Shown: positions 33,205-42,102, counted from the stretch's first letter. The stretch is 64,000 bases of DNA from Streptomyces lincolnensis (GCF_001685355.1 NZ_CP016438.1:5828001-5892000), one strand, 5' to 3'. The notes: a model not told the origin generated them from the sequence alone. A program made the numbers and translations.

Positions 33205-34146
33205 ATGACCTCACAGAACAAGGGCACGGCCCAGCTGACGACCGCGATGGTGCTCTCCGGCACCCTCGGCGTCTTCGTCGTCGAGTCGGGCGCCTCGCCC
33301 TTCAACGTCGTCTTCTTCCGTGTCCTGTTCGGCGCCCTGGCGCTGGGGGGCTACGTGCTGGCCCGCGGCTGGCTCCGCGACCACGGGTTCACGTCCCGCA
33401 CCCTCGGGCTCGCCGTCCTCGGCGGCGTGTTCATCGTCTTCAACTGGGTGTTCCTCTTCCAGTCGTACGAGAGCACGTCCATCTCCGTGGCCACGGTGGT
33501 CTACCACACCCAGCCGTTCTACGTGGTCCTGCTCGGGGCGCTGCTGTTCCGCGAGCGGCTCACCGCCGCCAAGGCCGGCTGGATCGGCGTGGCCTTCGCC
33601 GGGCTGATCCTCGTCTCGGGGGTCACGCCCGGCGACTTCGCGGGCGGCGGGACGTATCTCCTCGGCCTCGGACAGGCCCTCCTCGCCGCGCTGCTCTACG
33701 GCCTGTCCACCGTCGTCACCAAGCGGATCAGCGGCGTACGGCCGCACCTCATCGCGCTAGTCCAGGTCCTCGTAGGCATCCCGCTCCTGCTGCCCTTCGC
33801 CGACCTCGGCGCGATGCGCGGCACCGGCGCGGACTGGGGGTGGCTGGTGGGCCTCGGGATCATCCACACCGGACTGATGTACGTCCTGATGTACGCCGCC
33901 TACGCCCAGCTGCCGACCGCGAAGATCGCCGTCCTCGCCTTCACCTACCCGGCGGTCGCGATGGTCATGGACTGGCTGGTCTACGGCCACCACATCGGGC
34001 TCGTGCAGGCGCTGGGCGTGCCGCTGATCGTGATGGCGAGCCTGAAGGTGACGCTGGCGAAGGCGCCCCGGGTGGTCACACCTCGGACGCCGAGTGCCCC
34101 GGCTGGCCCGTCTGCTCCTGAACCAGCCGGACCGACGCGTCGATGA
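33205..34146 (+). CDS. EamA/DMT-family transporter
   Basis: This 313-residue protein has ten TM helices in two EamA repeats: LTTAMVLSGTLGVFVVESGASPFNVVFFRVLFG at the start, VVYHTQPFYVVLLGALLFRERLTAAKAGWIGVAFAGLILV at the end of the first repeat and TAKIAVLAFTYPAVAMVMDWLVYGHHIGLVQALGVPLIVMA at the end of the second. EamA proteins usually export amino acids or small metabolites. The last ~25 residues are a Pro/Ala-rich tail that overlaps the convergent LysR gene by 71 bp. ATG 33205 has GGGG as the only ribosome cue, in keeping with leaderless translation. The convergent LysR regulator is its probable controller. Confidence 0.88.
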   Translation: MTSQNKGTAQLTTAMVLSGTLGVFVVESGASPFNVVFFRVLFGALALGGYVLARGWLRDHGFTSRTLGLAVLGGVFIVFNWVFLFQSYESTSISVATVVYHTQPFYVVLLGALLFRERLTAAKAGWIGVAFAGLILVSGVTPGDFAGGGTYLLGLGQALLAALLYGLSTVVTKRISGVRPHLIALVQVLVGIPLLLPFADLGAMRGTGADWGWLVGLGIIHTGLMYVLMYAAYAQLPTAKIAVLAFTYPAVAMVMDWLVYGHHIGLVQALGVPLIVMASLKVTLAKAPRVVTPRTPSAPAGPSAPEPAGPTRR

Positions 34147-34999
34147 ACAGCCGCAGATGGCGTGGCAGGCGCTTCCCCGCCCGCCACGCCACCTGTGTGT
34201 ACAGCTGGAACGGCGGCTGCCAGGACACCTCGGTCAGCATGCCGGACGCGAGTTCCGCGCCGACCGCCATCCGGGGCAGCAGCGCGACACCGAGGCCACC
34301 GGCGACACCCCGCTTGGTGGCCTCGATCGTGCCGAACTCCATGAAGGGCGGCGGCGCCCCGGTGCGCTCGGCGAGCTCGGACTCGAAGAGATCGCGGTAC
34401 GGGCAGCCCGGCTCGGTGCCGACGAGCTGGACCTCGGCGAGGTCCTCCGTCTTGAGCCCACCGACGTGCCCGGTCAGCGGATGGCGGGGCGAGGCCACCA
34501 GCACCAGCGGCTCGGGCGCCAGCACCCGGCTCTCCAGACCCGCGTGCTCGGTCTCCGGCTCCATCAGGAAGCCCACGTCGTACGTGCCCTGCCGCAGCGC
34601 CTTGCGGGTCTCGTCGCCGAGGGTGGTGCGCAGGGAGAGGCGGACCTTCGGGTAGCGGTGGTGGAAGAGCTCCAGCAGCGGCGGCAGCCGGTAGGAGGTG
34701 AGCGACTCCATGGTGCCGACGGTGAGCGAACCGGCGGGCTCCTCGGCGTCGACGACCGCCGCCCGCGCCTCCTCGGTCAGCTCGATGATCTGCCGGGCGT
34801 AGGGCAGCAGCCGCTCGCCCGCCTCCGTCAGCCGGATACGGCTGCCGAGCCGGTCGAAGAGCTCGGTGCCGAGCGAGGACTCCAGGGCGCGGATCTGACT
34901 GGTCACGCTGGACTGCGCGTACGCCAGTTCGGCCGCGGCCCGGGTGAAGCTCAGGACGGTGGCGACCTTCTCGAAGGTGACGAGGAGGCGGAACTCCAC
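34076..34999 (-). CDS. LysR-family transcriptional regulator
   Basis: The 307-residue protein starts with a LysR winged helix (RLLVTFEKVATVLSFTRAAAELAYAQSSVTSQIRALESSLGTELFDRLGSRIRLTEAGERLLPYA). A periplasmic-binding-like effector domain follows from residue ~90 (LTVGTMESLTSYRLPPLLELF, VGFLMEPE, LVLVASPRHPL, GTIEATKRGVAGGLGVALLPRMAV). It starts at GTG 34999, one base after the stop of the PLDc_N gene, so those two are co-transcribed. Its tail overlaps the convergent DMT gene. The effector is unknown; LysR proteins beside EamA transporters often control export of the ligand they sense. Confidence 0.92.
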   Translation of the reverse strand: MEFRLLVTFEKVATVLSFTRAAAELAYAQSSVTSQIRALESSLGTELFDRLGSRIRLTEAGERLLPYARQIIELTEEARAAVVDAEEPAGSLTVGTMESLTSYRLPPLLELFHHRYPKVRLSLRTTLGDETRKALRQGTYDVGFLMEPETEHAGLESRVLAPEPLVLVASPRHPLTGHVGGLKTEDLAEVQLVGTEPGCPYRDLFESELAERTGAPPPFMEFGTIEATKRGVAGGLGVALLPRMAVGAELASGMLTEVSWQPPFQLYTQVAWRAGKRLPRHLRLFIDASVRLVQEQTGQPGHSASEV

Positions 35000-35000
35000 G

Positions 35001-35375
35001 TCAGGGCTCGTCCCGCTTCGGGTCGTCGTCCTTCGTGCCGTCCTTCGTGCCGTCCCTCTTCCCGTCCTTCTCGTCCTCGTTGAGGGACTTCAGGAAGTCG
35101 GGGTTGTCGTCGGGCGCCACCCACTGCCGCGACGAACCCCGGCCCATGCCGGTACCGCCGCCGCCACGGACGCCGGACCAGCCCTCCGCGGCCGGGCTGC
35201 GCTTCTTGCCGGCGATCAGCCAGGAGATCGAGCCGACGAGCGGGAACAGCAGCACGAGGATCGCCCACAACGGCTTGGGCATGTGACGGATGTCGTCGTC
35301 CTTGGTGCTGATGCAGTCGATGAACGCGTACACGCTCAGCGCCAGCGGCACGAGGAACATCAGTACCCGGAGCAT
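35001..35375 (-). CDS. PLDc_N domain small membrane protein
   Basis: This encodes 124 residues from ATG 35375. Two hydrophobic helices ([19 protein letters not shown] and [22 protein letters not shown]) are joined by a short loop with [10 protein letters not shown]. Together they match the PLDc_N module that anchors cardiolipin synthases, but no phospholipase D catalytic domain follows. Instead there is a Gly-rich segment and a highly charged tail ([16 protein letters not shown] repeats). Similar stand-alone proteins are common in actinobacteria and have no defined function. It precedes the LysR gene by one base and is divergent from the menaquinone cluster. Confidence 0.8.
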   Translation of the reverse strand: MLRVLMFLVPLALSVYAFIDCISTKDDDIRHMPKPLWAILVLLFPLVGSISWLIAGKKRSPAAEGWSGVRGGGGTGMGRGSSRQWVAPDDNPDFLKSLNEDEKDGKRDGTKDGTKDDDPKRDEP

Positions 35376-35405
35376 GAGCGGCCTCTCAGCGAAAGCGGTG
35401 GGCGG

Positions 35406-35436
35406 TTCAGGGCCAGGGTAGCGGCTCGGGGATACT
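35406..35436 (+). promoter_or_regulatory. Possible promoter of the menaquinone gene cluster
   Basis: TTCAGG (35406-35411) and GATACT (35431-35436) are 19 bases apart, and the -10-like element ends seven bases before ATG 35444. There is no ribosome site, which again suggests a leaderless message. Both hexamers are imperfect, so this is a weak call. Confidence 0.3.
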
Positions 35437-35443
35437 TGACCCC

Positions 35444-36901
35444 ATGGCTTACGACGATCTTCGTTCCCTGCTCAGGGCGCTGGAACGCGAGGGCGACCTC
35501 AAGCGCATCAAGGCCGAGGTGGACCCGTATCTGGAAGTGGGGGAGATCGTCGACCGGGTGCAGAAGTCCGGCGGCCCCGCGCTGCTCTTCGAGAACGTGA
35601 AGGGCTCGGCGATGCCCCTCGCGATGAACGTCTTCGGGACCGACCGCCGCCTGCTGAAGGCGCTGGGCCTGAAGTCCTACGGCGAGATCAGCGAGAAGAT
35701 CGGCGGGTTGCTGCGGCCCGAGCTGCCGCACGGCTTCGTGGGCGTCAGGGAGGCCTTCGGCAAGCTCGGCGCGATGACGCACGTACCGCCGAAGAAGGTG
35801 AAGTCCGGGGACGCGCCGGTGCAGGAGGTCGTCCTCACCGGTGACGACGTCGACCTCGACCGGCTGCCCGCGCTGTTCACCTGGCCGCAGGACGGCGGGT
35901 CCTTCTTCAACCTGGGGCTCACCCACACCAAGGACCCCGAGAGCGGCATCCGCAACCTTGGCCTGTACCGGCTCCAGCGCCACGACAAGCGCACCATCGG
36001 CATGCACTGGCAGATCCACAAGGACAGCCGCAACCACTACCAGGTGGCGGCCCGCCGGGGCGAGAAGCTCCCGGTCGCGATCGCCTTCGGCTGCCCGCCG
36101 GCCGTGTCGTACGCCTCCACCGCGCCGCTCCCCGGGGACATCGACGAATACCTGTTCGCCGGGTTCATCGCGGGCAAGCGGATCGAGATGGTCGACTGCA
36201 AGACGGTCCCGCTCCAGGTCCCGGCCCAGGCGGAGGTCGTCATCGAGGGCTGGCTGGAGCCGGGCGAGATGCTGCCCGAGGGTCCCTTCGGTGACCACAC
36301 CGGCTTCTACACCCCGCAGGAGCCCTTCCCCGCCCTGAAGATCGACTGCGTGACGATGCGGAAGCGGCCGCTGCTCCAGTCGATCGTCGTAGGACGTCCC
36401 CCGACGGAGGACGGGCCCCTCGGCCGGGCGACGGAGCGGTTCTTCCTCCCGCTCCTCAAGATCATCATCCCGGACATCGTGGACTACCACCTGCCCGAGG
36501 CCGGCGGTTTCCACAACTGCGCGATCCTCTCGATCGACAAGAAGTACCCGAAGCACGCGCAGAAGGTGATGCACGCGGTCTGGGGGGCGCACATGATGTC
36601 CCTGACCAAGCTGATCGTGGTCGTCGACGCCGACTGCGACGTCCACGATCTGCACGAGGTCGCGTGGCGGGCCCTCGGCAACACCGACTACGCCCGTGAC
36701 CTCTCGGTCGTCGAAGGCCCCGTCGACCACCTCGACCACGCGTCCTACCAGCAGTTCTGGGGTGGCAAGGCGGGCATCGACGCCACGAAGAAGTGGCCCG
36801 AGGAGGGCTACACGCGTGACGGCGGCTGGCCCGACATGGTGCTGTCCGACCCGGAGACGGCGGCGAAGGTCGACCGCCGGTGGAAGGAGTACGGGCTGTG
36901 A
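35444..36901 (+). CDS. UbiD-family decarboxylase of futalosine menaquinone pathway
   Basis: The 485-residue protein has the UbiD fold marks [41 protein letters not shown], the prenyl-FMN/Mn-binding [27 protein letters not shown] with the catalytic Glu region, and [19 protein letters not shown]. It would decarboxylate the prenylated dihydroxynaphthoate-type intermediate late in futalosine-dependent menaquinone synthesis, using the prenylated flavin made by the UbiX homologue 2.5 kb downstream. It opens the cluster and its stop overlaps the GTG of the prenyltransferase gene (GTGA). From memory this corresponds to SCO4490-type genes. Confidence 0.93.
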   Translation: MAYDDLRSLLRALEREGDLKRIKAEVDPYLEVGEIVDRVQKSGGPALLFENVKGSAMPLAMNVFGTDRRLLKALGLKSYGEISEKIGGLLRPELPHGFVGVREAFGKLGAMTHVPPKKVKSGDAPVQEVVLTGDDVDLDRLPALFTWPQDGGSFFNLGLTHTKDPESGIRNLGLYRLQRHDKRTIGMHWQIHKDSRNHYQVAARRGEKLPVAIAFGCPPAVSYASTAPLPGDIDEYLFAGFIAGKRIEMVDCKTVPLQVPAQAEVVIEGWLEPGEMLPEGPFGDHTGFYTPQEPFPALKIDCVTMRKRPLLQSIVVGRPPTEDGPLGRATERFFLPLLKIIIPDIVDYHLPEAGGFHNCAILSIDKKYPKHAQKVMHAVWGAHMMSLTKLIVVVDADCDVHDLHEVAWRALGNTDYARDLSVVEGPVDHLDHASYQQFWGGKAGIDATKKWPEEGYTRDGGWPDMVLSDPETAAKVDRRWKEYGL

Positions 36902-37800
36902 GTTCAGCTTCCGCGGCGCTCCCGCAGCCGGGGCGCACCAAGGCGTTTCTCCGCCTGGTGATGATCGAGCACTCGGTGTTCGCGCTGCCCTTCGCCTACA
37001 TCGCCGCGCTCACCGCGATGTTCCAGTGGGACCGCAACATCCACTGGGGCCGGCTGCTGCTGGTGACGATCTGCATGGTCGGGCTGCGCACCTTCGCGAT
37101 GGCCGTGAACCGGATCATCGATCGGGAGCTCGACGCGCGGAACCCCCGGACGGCCCAGCGCGAGCTGGTGACCGGCGCGATGTCGGTGAAGCACGCCTGG
37201 ACGGGCGCGCTGATCGCCCTGGTGATCTTCCTCGGCTCGGCGGCGCTGCTGAACCCCCTGTGCCTGGCCCTCGCCCCCATCGCGGTCATCCCGATGGTCG
37301 TCTACCCCTACGGCAAGCGGTTCACGAACTTCCCCCAGGCCATCCTCGGCCTCGCCCAGGCGATGGGCCCGGTCGGCGGCTGGCTCGCCATCACCGGCGA
37401 GTGGTCCTGGGACGCGGTGATCCTGGGTCTCGCCGTTGGCATCTGGATCGGCGGCTTCGACCTCATCTACGCCTGCCAGGACGTCGAGGCCGACCGCGAG
37501 ACCGGCGTCCTGTCCGTCCCGGCCCGCTTCGGCATCCCGGCCGCGATCTGGGGCGCCCGCGTCTGCCACGCCCTCACGACGGCCCTCCTCGTCTGGTACG
37601 CGGTGGCGACCGACGCGGGCACCTTCTTCTGGTTCGGCATCCTCGTCGTCGCGGGCGCGTTCCTCTACGAGCACTCCATCGTCCGCCCCCACGACCTGTC
37701 CCGGCTGAACAGGGCGTTCTTCAGCGTCAACGGGTTCATCGGGATCGCGTTGTTCGTGTGTGCGTTGCTGGATCTGTTGGTGCGGGGATTGACGGTGTGA
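36898..37800 (+). CDS. mqnP: UbiA-type prenyltransferase for menaquinone (MqnP)
   Basis: This polytopic membrane enzyme has 300 residues. The first Asp-rich motif is NRIIDRELDARNPRT, the second is DLIYACQDVEADRETG, and both are diagnostic of UbiA-superfamily prenyltransferases that use Mg-bound polyprenyl diphosphate. In the futalosine pathway MqnP attaches the isoprenoid chain to 1,4-dihydroxy-6-naphthoate in the membrane. GTG 36898 overlaps the UbiD stop and AAGGAG lies ten bases upstream. The next cluster gene in other streptomycetes is UbiX, but here 1.65 kb of repeat and an extra gene intervene. Confidence 0.94.
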   Translation: MSSASAALPQPGRTKAFLRLVMIEHSVFALPFAYIAALTAMFQWDRNIHWGRLLLVTICMVGLRTFAMAVNRIIDRELDARNPRTAQRELVTGAMSVKHAWTGALIALVIFLGSAALLNPLCLALAPIAVIPMVVYPYGKRFTNFPQAILGLAQAMGPVGGWLAITGEWSWDAVILGLAVGIWIGGFDLIYACQDVEADRETGVLSVPARFGIPAAIWGARVCHALTTALLVWYAVATDAGTFFWFGILVVAGAFLYEHSIVRPHDLSRLNRAFFSVNGFIGIALFVCALLDLLVRGLTV

Positions 37801-38465
37801 CGGTGTGACGGGTGGGGGCTGGACGGCGGTTCGGGATCCGGGGGCGGGTGTACGGCCCCTGACCTGACGGTCCGAGAGGGCCATGGCCGTGGGGCGGTTC
37901 GGTTCAGGGCCGAGGGGTCGGAGGGCCCGGGGCTGATGGGCGGAGGATTCGTGGCCGGCGGTCGGCGGCCGGGCGACGGATGGTCGGACAGCCCGGTGGT
38001 TGGCGCGCCCCTGGGCTCGCGGTCTGGTGGGGGACGCGTGTGCGGGTGCAGTGGGCCGAGCGTGCGGGTTTCGCCGTTTGGGGTGCCTTGTTCGGTCGTA
38101 TGGCGGCTGCGGGCTCGTGGATTGGTGGTCCGGGGCTGGTGGGCTGACGGCGCGGCGGTCGGCGGCCCGGCGGCTGGTCGGACAGGCCGGTGGTTGGCGC
38201 GCCCCTGGGCTCACGGTCCGGTGGGGGACGCGTTTGCGGGTGGGGTGGTTCGGGGGCGGCGGTCGGATGGGCCCGGCTCTTGGCGGTTCGGCGGTTGGCG
38301 GGTGTGGGCTCGTGGATTGACGGGCCGGGACTGATGGGCGGTTGGCGGGCCACGGTTCTCGCACCGTGGCGCCGAGACAGGGCCCGCGCCGACGGGGCCG
38401 GGCCGGGTGGCGGCTAAGGTCGGTGGGGTTCGTCGTCGTGTCGTCAGAGGTCTTGAGGGGTTCCG
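37801..38465. other. Non-coding interval holding a tandem repeat inside the menaquinone cluster
   Basis: There is no credible gene in 665 bp; every open frame is a Gly/Arg/Pro-rich artefact of the repeat. The 2.1-copy, ~195-203-bp tandem repeat at 37926-38338 occupies most of it, and the final ~125 bp lead into the SUKH-4-like gene. Confidence 0.6.
37926..38338 (+). repeat. Tandem repeat with ~195-203-bp period (about two copies)
   Basis: Three sets of matching blocks show the period. A 14-bp block CCGGGGCTGATGGG occurs at 37927, 38130 and 38325 (1-2 changes each). A 68-bp block at 37981-38048 recurs at 38175-38242 with four mismatches. GGGCTCGTGGATTG recurs at 38111 and 38306. The remaining sequence between the blocks has diverged. 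The third copy is truncated. Origin by segmental duplication and drift is likely. Confidence 0.85.
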
Positions 38466-39350
38466 ATGCCGTCCGAGTCCACCCCACCGCCGGATCTGGC
38501 CGTGCAGCACTTCGGCCCGGAGGGAATGCGTCGGATAGACGTCCCGGCCGCGTACGCCGACGGGATCCCTCAGGGGGCGCGGGATCTCCTCACCGGGACG
38601 GGTGTGCCCGTGAGCGTGGGCGCGTACTTCACCGCCGCCCGTGAGACCGACGCGCCGACCCTCGGGATGTTCGCCGGGCACCACGGAGTGACCGTGCCGG
38701 ACGAGATCGCCGGACGGGTGCGGCTGGGCACGGACCGGCTCGGGCAGCTGTGCGTGCGGGCCGACGGGGCGGTGCAGGCGCTGTTCCTCGGGCAGTTCGG
38801 CATGGACGACCTGTTCGTCAGCTCGGACGTGGCCGCCTTCGTGACCTCCCTGACCGCGCTCGACCGCCGGACGCCCGTCATCGCCGCCGCCGACACCCTC
38901 CAGATCGCCGCCGCCGCCTTCCGCGAGCTCAACGCCGAGCTGCGCGCGATCGACCCGGCCGCCTTCGAGGCCCGCGAGAGCTGGTGGCCGCGCGTCCTGG
39001 ACGATGTGCGCCACACCCTCAACTTCCCGTTCTCCGCCGCCTTCGAGTACGTCGACGACGAGGGGCAGAAGCAGATCGTCACCGACGCCACCGGCCCCGG
39101 CCGCCCGCACCCGGAGGAACTCGTCTGGGACGCCCTCGCGGCGCGGGACGTCGAGCCCGAGCAGGTGCGCCGCGTCTACACCGAGCTGGAGGCGTGCATG
39201 ATGCCCGGCCACTACTGCGCGGTCTGGCTCCAACGGCTGTTCCCCCACGCCGAGTTCACCCACAGCTTCGACTACGGCACCACCGCCGACTCCCGCGAGG
39301 AGGGCCTGAAGGAGCTGATCGTCCACGCCGCCGAGCAGGGGCCGCGGTGA
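38466..39350 (+). CDS. SUKH-4-like protein with C-terminal deaminase-like region
   Basis: This cytoplasmic protein has 294 residues. Residues ~10-135 resemble SUKH-4 immunity domains (VQHFGPEGMRRIDVP, TLGMFAGHHG, VRADGAVQALFLG, DVAAFVTSLTALD). Residues ~165-290 contain YTELEACMMPGHYCAVWL, like the zinc-binding Cys-x-x-x-Gly-His-Tyr-Cys region of nucleic acid/nucleotide deaminase-like domains of polymorphic toxin systems, followed by HSFDYGTTADSREEGLKEL. The usual HxE part of the active site is not evident, so activity is uncertain. The gene lies between mqnP and ubiX, and the TGA at 39348 is followed by 96 bp to ubiX. It is probably an insertion or a resident toxin-immunity gene. Confidence 0.7.
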   Translation: MPSESTPPPDLAVQHFGPEGMRRIDVPAAYADGIPQGARDLLTGTGVPVSVGAYFTAARETDAPTLGMFAGHHGVTVPDEIAGRVRLGTDRLGQLCVRADGAVQALFLGQFGMDDLFVSSDVAAFVTSLTALDRRTPVIAAADTLQIAAAAFRELNAELRAIDPAAFEARESWWPRVLDDVRHTLNFPFSAAFEYVDDEGQKQIVTDATGPGRPHPEELVWDALAARDVEPEQVRRVYTELEACMMPGHYCAVWLQRLFPHAEFTHSFDYGTTADSREEGLKELIVHAAEQGPR

Positions 39351-39434
39351 CCGCACCGGCGGTGACACCCGGGGCGCGCTCGTGACCGGCACCGCCGGGA
39401 GCCCACCCGCCCTGAACATCGCGTCGCCCGCCGG

Positions 39435-39440
39435 TAGGCT
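39435..39440 (+). promoter_or_regulatory. -10 box of a probable leaderless ubiX transcript
   Basis: TAGGCT is followed by six bases and GTG 39447. A -35 candidate CTGAAC (39412-39417) is weak. No ribosome site is present. The insertion upstream would otherwise separate ubiX from the mqnP promoter, so an own promoter makes sense. Confidence 0.45.
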
Positions 39441-39446
39441 CAGGGT

Positions 39447-40136
39447 GTGAACGCAGGAGAAACGCAGCGCGTGCCTTGGATCGTGGGGGTGTCGGGAGCG
39501 TCCGGTACGCCGTACGCGGCGTCCGTGGTGCGTGCGCTTCTGGAGGCGGGCGAGAGCGTCGACCTCGTCGTCAGCCGGGCCTCGCGGCTCACCCTGCTCG
39601 ACGAGACCGGCATCGCCTTCCGGGACGCGCGCTGGCGCGACGACCTGCGGGAATGGCTGGCCCGGGGTGCCGACGGCAAGCCGGACACCTTCGAGGCGGA
39701 CATCGACCGGGTACGGCACTGGAGCCCCGGGGACCTCGCCGCCGGGCCGTCATCGGGGTCATACCCCGTGAAGGGGATGCTCATCGTCCCGGCCTCCACC
39801 GCCTGTGTCGCCGGAGTCGCCCTCGGCCTCTCCAAGGACCTGCTGCAACGGGCCGCGAGCGTCACCCTCAAGGAGCGCCGGCCGCTGGTCGTGGCCGTGC
39901 GGGAGACCCCGCTGAACGGCCAGACGCTGCGGCACCTGGTCGCCCTGGACGACGCCGGCGCGAGCGTCGTACCGGCCTCGCCCGCCTTCTACGCGGGAGC
40001 CACCCACATCCAGGACCTGGTGGACTTCGTGGCCGGCCGGGTCCTCGACGCGGCGGGCGTCGGACACGGGCTGTACCGCCGCTGGGCGGGCGAGCTGGGC
40101 GGCGGCAGGCCGGGCCGGCAGGACACAGGGCAGTAG
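39447..40136 (+). CDS. ubiX: Flavin prenyltransferase (UbiX family)
   Basis: This 229-residue soluble enzyme has the UbiX pattern IVGVSGASGTPYAASVVRALL at the FMN-binding N terminus, VVSRASRLTLL, KGMLIVPASTACVAGVALGLSKDLLQRAASVTLKERRPLVVAVRETPLNGQTLRHLVALDDAGASVVPASPAFY. It joins dimethylallyl groups to FMN to make the cofactor needed by the UbiD-like decarboxylase at 35444, and both are cytoplasmic. It begins at GTG 39447. The last ~15 residues and the stop codon lie in a 15-bp tandem repeat, so the C terminus is probably variable among strains. Confidence 0.94.
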   Translation: MNAGETQRVPWIVGVSGASGTPYAASVVRALLEAGESVDLVVSRASRLTLLDETGIAFRDARWRDDLREWLARGADGKPDTFEADIDRVRHWSPGDLAAGPSSGSYPVKGMLIVPASTACVAGVALGLSKDLLQRAASVTLKERRPLVVAVRETPLNGQTLRHLVALDDAGASVVPASPAFYAGATHIQDLVDFVAGRVLDAAGVGHGLYRRWAGELGGGRPGRQDTGQ

Positions 40137-40182
40137 GGCACAGGGCAGCACGGCACAGAGCAGCAGGGCACAGGGCAGTACC
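40124..40182 (+). repeat. 15-bp tandem repeat (about four copies) at the ubiX stop codon
   Basis: Units start at 40124, 40139, 40154 and 40169; the first is CACAGGGCAGTAGGG and the others differ at one to three positions. The TAG stop of ubiX (40134-40136) is inside the first unit. Because the period is a multiple of three, copy changes would not disturb the upstream frame. Confidence 0.85.
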
Positions 40183-40224
40183 TCTCATCACTTCGGGATC
40201 TCTTCATCGGAAGGCTTCGATCGC

Positions 40225-40680
40225 ATGGACGCGGTGGACAGGCAGCTCATCCAGGCCCTGAGGGAGAACGGCCGGGCCTCCTACGCGGAGCTGGGGCGCC
40301 TCGTCGGTCTGTCGGGACCCAGCGTCACCGACCGCATCAACCGGCTGGAGGCGGCCGGTGTCATCACCGGTTACCGCGCCACCGTCGACGCCGCCTCGCT
40401 CGGCCTGGGCGTCACCGCGCTGATCGGCATCTCCCTCTCCGACGCCGCCGACCACGAGGACGTGGCGGCCCGGATGAAGGACCTCAGCGAGATCGAGGAC
40501 TGCTGGTTCATCGCGGGCGACGACTCCTTCATGCTCAAGGTGCGCGCGAGCGACGTGGACGGCCTGGAGAAGATCATCCGGCGGCTCAGCGGCACCAAGG
40601 GCGTCTCCCGTACCCGTACCACCATCGTGCTCTCCACGAAGTGGGAGAACCGGGTCGGGGAGCTGCCCGAAGAGGCATAG
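40225..40680 (+). CDS. Lrp/AsnC-family transcriptional regulator
   Basis: This encodes 151 residues. A helix-turn-helix (VDRQLIQALRENGRASYAELGRLVGLSGPSVTDRINRLEAAGVITGYRATVD) is joined to a RAM/AsnC ligand domain (TALIGISLSDAADHEDVAARMKDLSEIEDCWFIAGDDSFMLKVRASDVDGLEKIIRRLSGTKGVSRTRTTIVLSTKWENR). Members sense amino acids or small effectors. The gene sits between ubiX and mqnE, as in the conserved cluster, so it may match menaquinone synthesis to growth or be a passenger. ATG 40225 has GGAAGGCTTCG upstream. Confidence 0.92.
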   Translation: MDAVDRQLIQALRENGRASYAELGRLVGLSGPSVTDRINRLEAAGVITGYRATVDAASLGLGVTALIGISLSDAADHEDVAARMKDLSEIEDCWFIAGDDSFMLKVRASDVDGLEKIIRRLSGTKGVSRTRTTIVLSTKWENRVGELPEEA

Positions 40681-40718
40681 ACGTACGGTGGGGGACGTCG
40701 TCGGAGAAAGGTGTGGCC

Positions 40719-41882
40719 ATGGATCTCGGGCTCAAGCGCGAGCTGGAGGAGAAGGTGCGGGAGGGCGTCCGCCTGACCCGTGAGGACGGCATCGCGCTGT
40801 ACGAGTCGGACGATCTGGCCTGGCTCGGCGGCCTGGCGCACGAGGTGCGGACGCGCAAGAACGGCGACGTCGTGCACTTCAACGTCAACCGCCACCTCAA
40901 CATGACGAACGTGTGCACCGCGTCCTGCGCCTACTGCTCGTTCCAGCGCAAGCCGGGCGAGAAGGACGCGTACACGATGCGCATCGAGGAGGCGGTCAAG
41001 CTCGCCAAGGCGATGGAGGGCGAGAACCTCACCGAGCTGCACATCGTCAACGGCCTGCACCCGAACCTGCCGTGGCGCTACTACCCGCGCTCGCTGAAGG
41101 AACTCAAGGCGGCCCTGCCGAACGTGTCGCTCAAGGCGTTCACGGCCACGGAGATCCACCACTTCGAGACGATCAGCGGTCTGTCGGCGTCCGAGATCCT
41201 GGACGAGCTGATCGACGCGGGCCTGGAGTCCCTCACCGGCGGTGGCGCGGAGATCTTCGACTGGGAGGTCCGGCAGCACATCGTGGACCACCGCACCCAC
41301 TGGGAGGACTGGTCCCGGATCCACCGCCTCGCGCACGAGAAGGGCCTGAAGACCCCGTGCACCATGCTCTACGGCCACATCGAGGAGCCCCGCCACCGCG
41401 TCGACCACGTCCTGCGGCTGCGTGAGCTCCAGGACGAGACGGGCGGCTTCCAGGTCTTCATCCCGCTGCGCTACCAGCACGACTTCGTGGACCTGAAGGA
41501 CGGCAAGGTCAGGAACCGCCTCCAGGCCCGGACGCAGATGGCGACCGGCGCGGAGGCGCTGAAGACCTTCGCGGTGTCCCGGCTGCTCTTCGACAACGTC
41601 CCGCACGTCAAGGTCTTCTGGGTCATGCACGGCGTGCAGACGGCCCAGCTCGCGCTCCAGCACGGGGCCGACGACATGGACGGCTCGGTCGTGGAGTACA
41701 AGATCACCCACGACGCGGACAACTACGGGACGCCGAACAAGCTGACCCGCGAGGATCTGCTGGACCTGATCCGGGACGCGGGCTTCCGGCCGGTGGAGCG
41801 GAACACCCGGTACGAGATCATCCGGGAGTACGAGGGCCCGGACCCGGAGCGTAGGGAGTCCCCCCAGCCGATGCGGGTGTGA
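40719..41882 (+). CDS. mqnE: Aminofutalosine synthase MqnE (radical SAM)
   Basis: The 387-residue enzyme has the radical SAM cluster motif in TNVCTASCAYCSFQ (C-x3-C-x2-C), and ELHIVNGLHPNLPWRYY, SLKAFTATEIHHFE and GGGAEIFDWEVRQHI, typical of MqnE. It uses S-adenosylmethionine to couple the deoxyadenosyl group to 3-[(1-carboxyvinyl)oxy]benzoate, giving 6-amino-6-deoxyfutalosine, an early step of the futalosine pathway. ATG 40719 follows GGAGAAAGG. It closes the cluster with the UbiD, UbiA and UbiX genes. The gene for MqnC (a related cyclisation enzyme) is not in this window. Confidence 0.94.
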   Translation: MDLGLKRELEEKVREGVRLTREDGIALYESDDLAWLGGLAHEVRTRKNGDVVHFNVNRHLNMTNVCTASCAYCSFQRKPGEKDAYTMRIEEAVKLAKAMEGENLTELHIVNGLHPNLPWRYYPRSLKELKAALPNVSLKAFTATEIHHFETISGLSASEILDELIDAGLESLTGGGAEIFDWEVRQHIVDHRTHWEDWSRIHRLAHEKGLKTPCTMLYGHIEEPRHRVDHVLRLRELQDETGGFQVFIPLRYQHDFVDLKDGKVRNRLQARTQMATGAEALKTFAVSRLLFDNVPHVKVFWVMHGVQTAQLALQHGADDMDGSVVEYKITHDADNYGTPNKLTREDLLDLIRDAGFRPVERNTRYEIIREYEGPDPERRESPQPMRV

Positions 41883-42102
41883 CGGAGACCGACGGGGGCG
41901 CATAGGCCGGCGGCCGGCTGCGGGTGGGGACAGTCGAAGCATGCCTGGCTGTACCCACCCAGGGGCGCGGGGAACTGCGCGACAAGCCCCCACGATCCGC
42001 GGCCGGGAACGGACAGATGGGCCCCCTCCCGTCTCCCGTTTCCCGCGGACCGCCTCGCACCCGGCATGAGTCCGATGATCCCTCGACGGGTACCCGGCCC
42101 CC

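Noticed and set aside
37904..38353. Arg/Pro-rich open frames in the menaquinone-cluster interval
   Set aside because: They follow the ~200-bp DNA repeat, appear in several frames at once, and have no start signal or known domain.
37801..39350. Insertion sequence between mqnP and ubiX
   Set aside because: No transposase, terminal inverted repeats or target duplication could be seen, so I call it a repeat plus an extra gene only.
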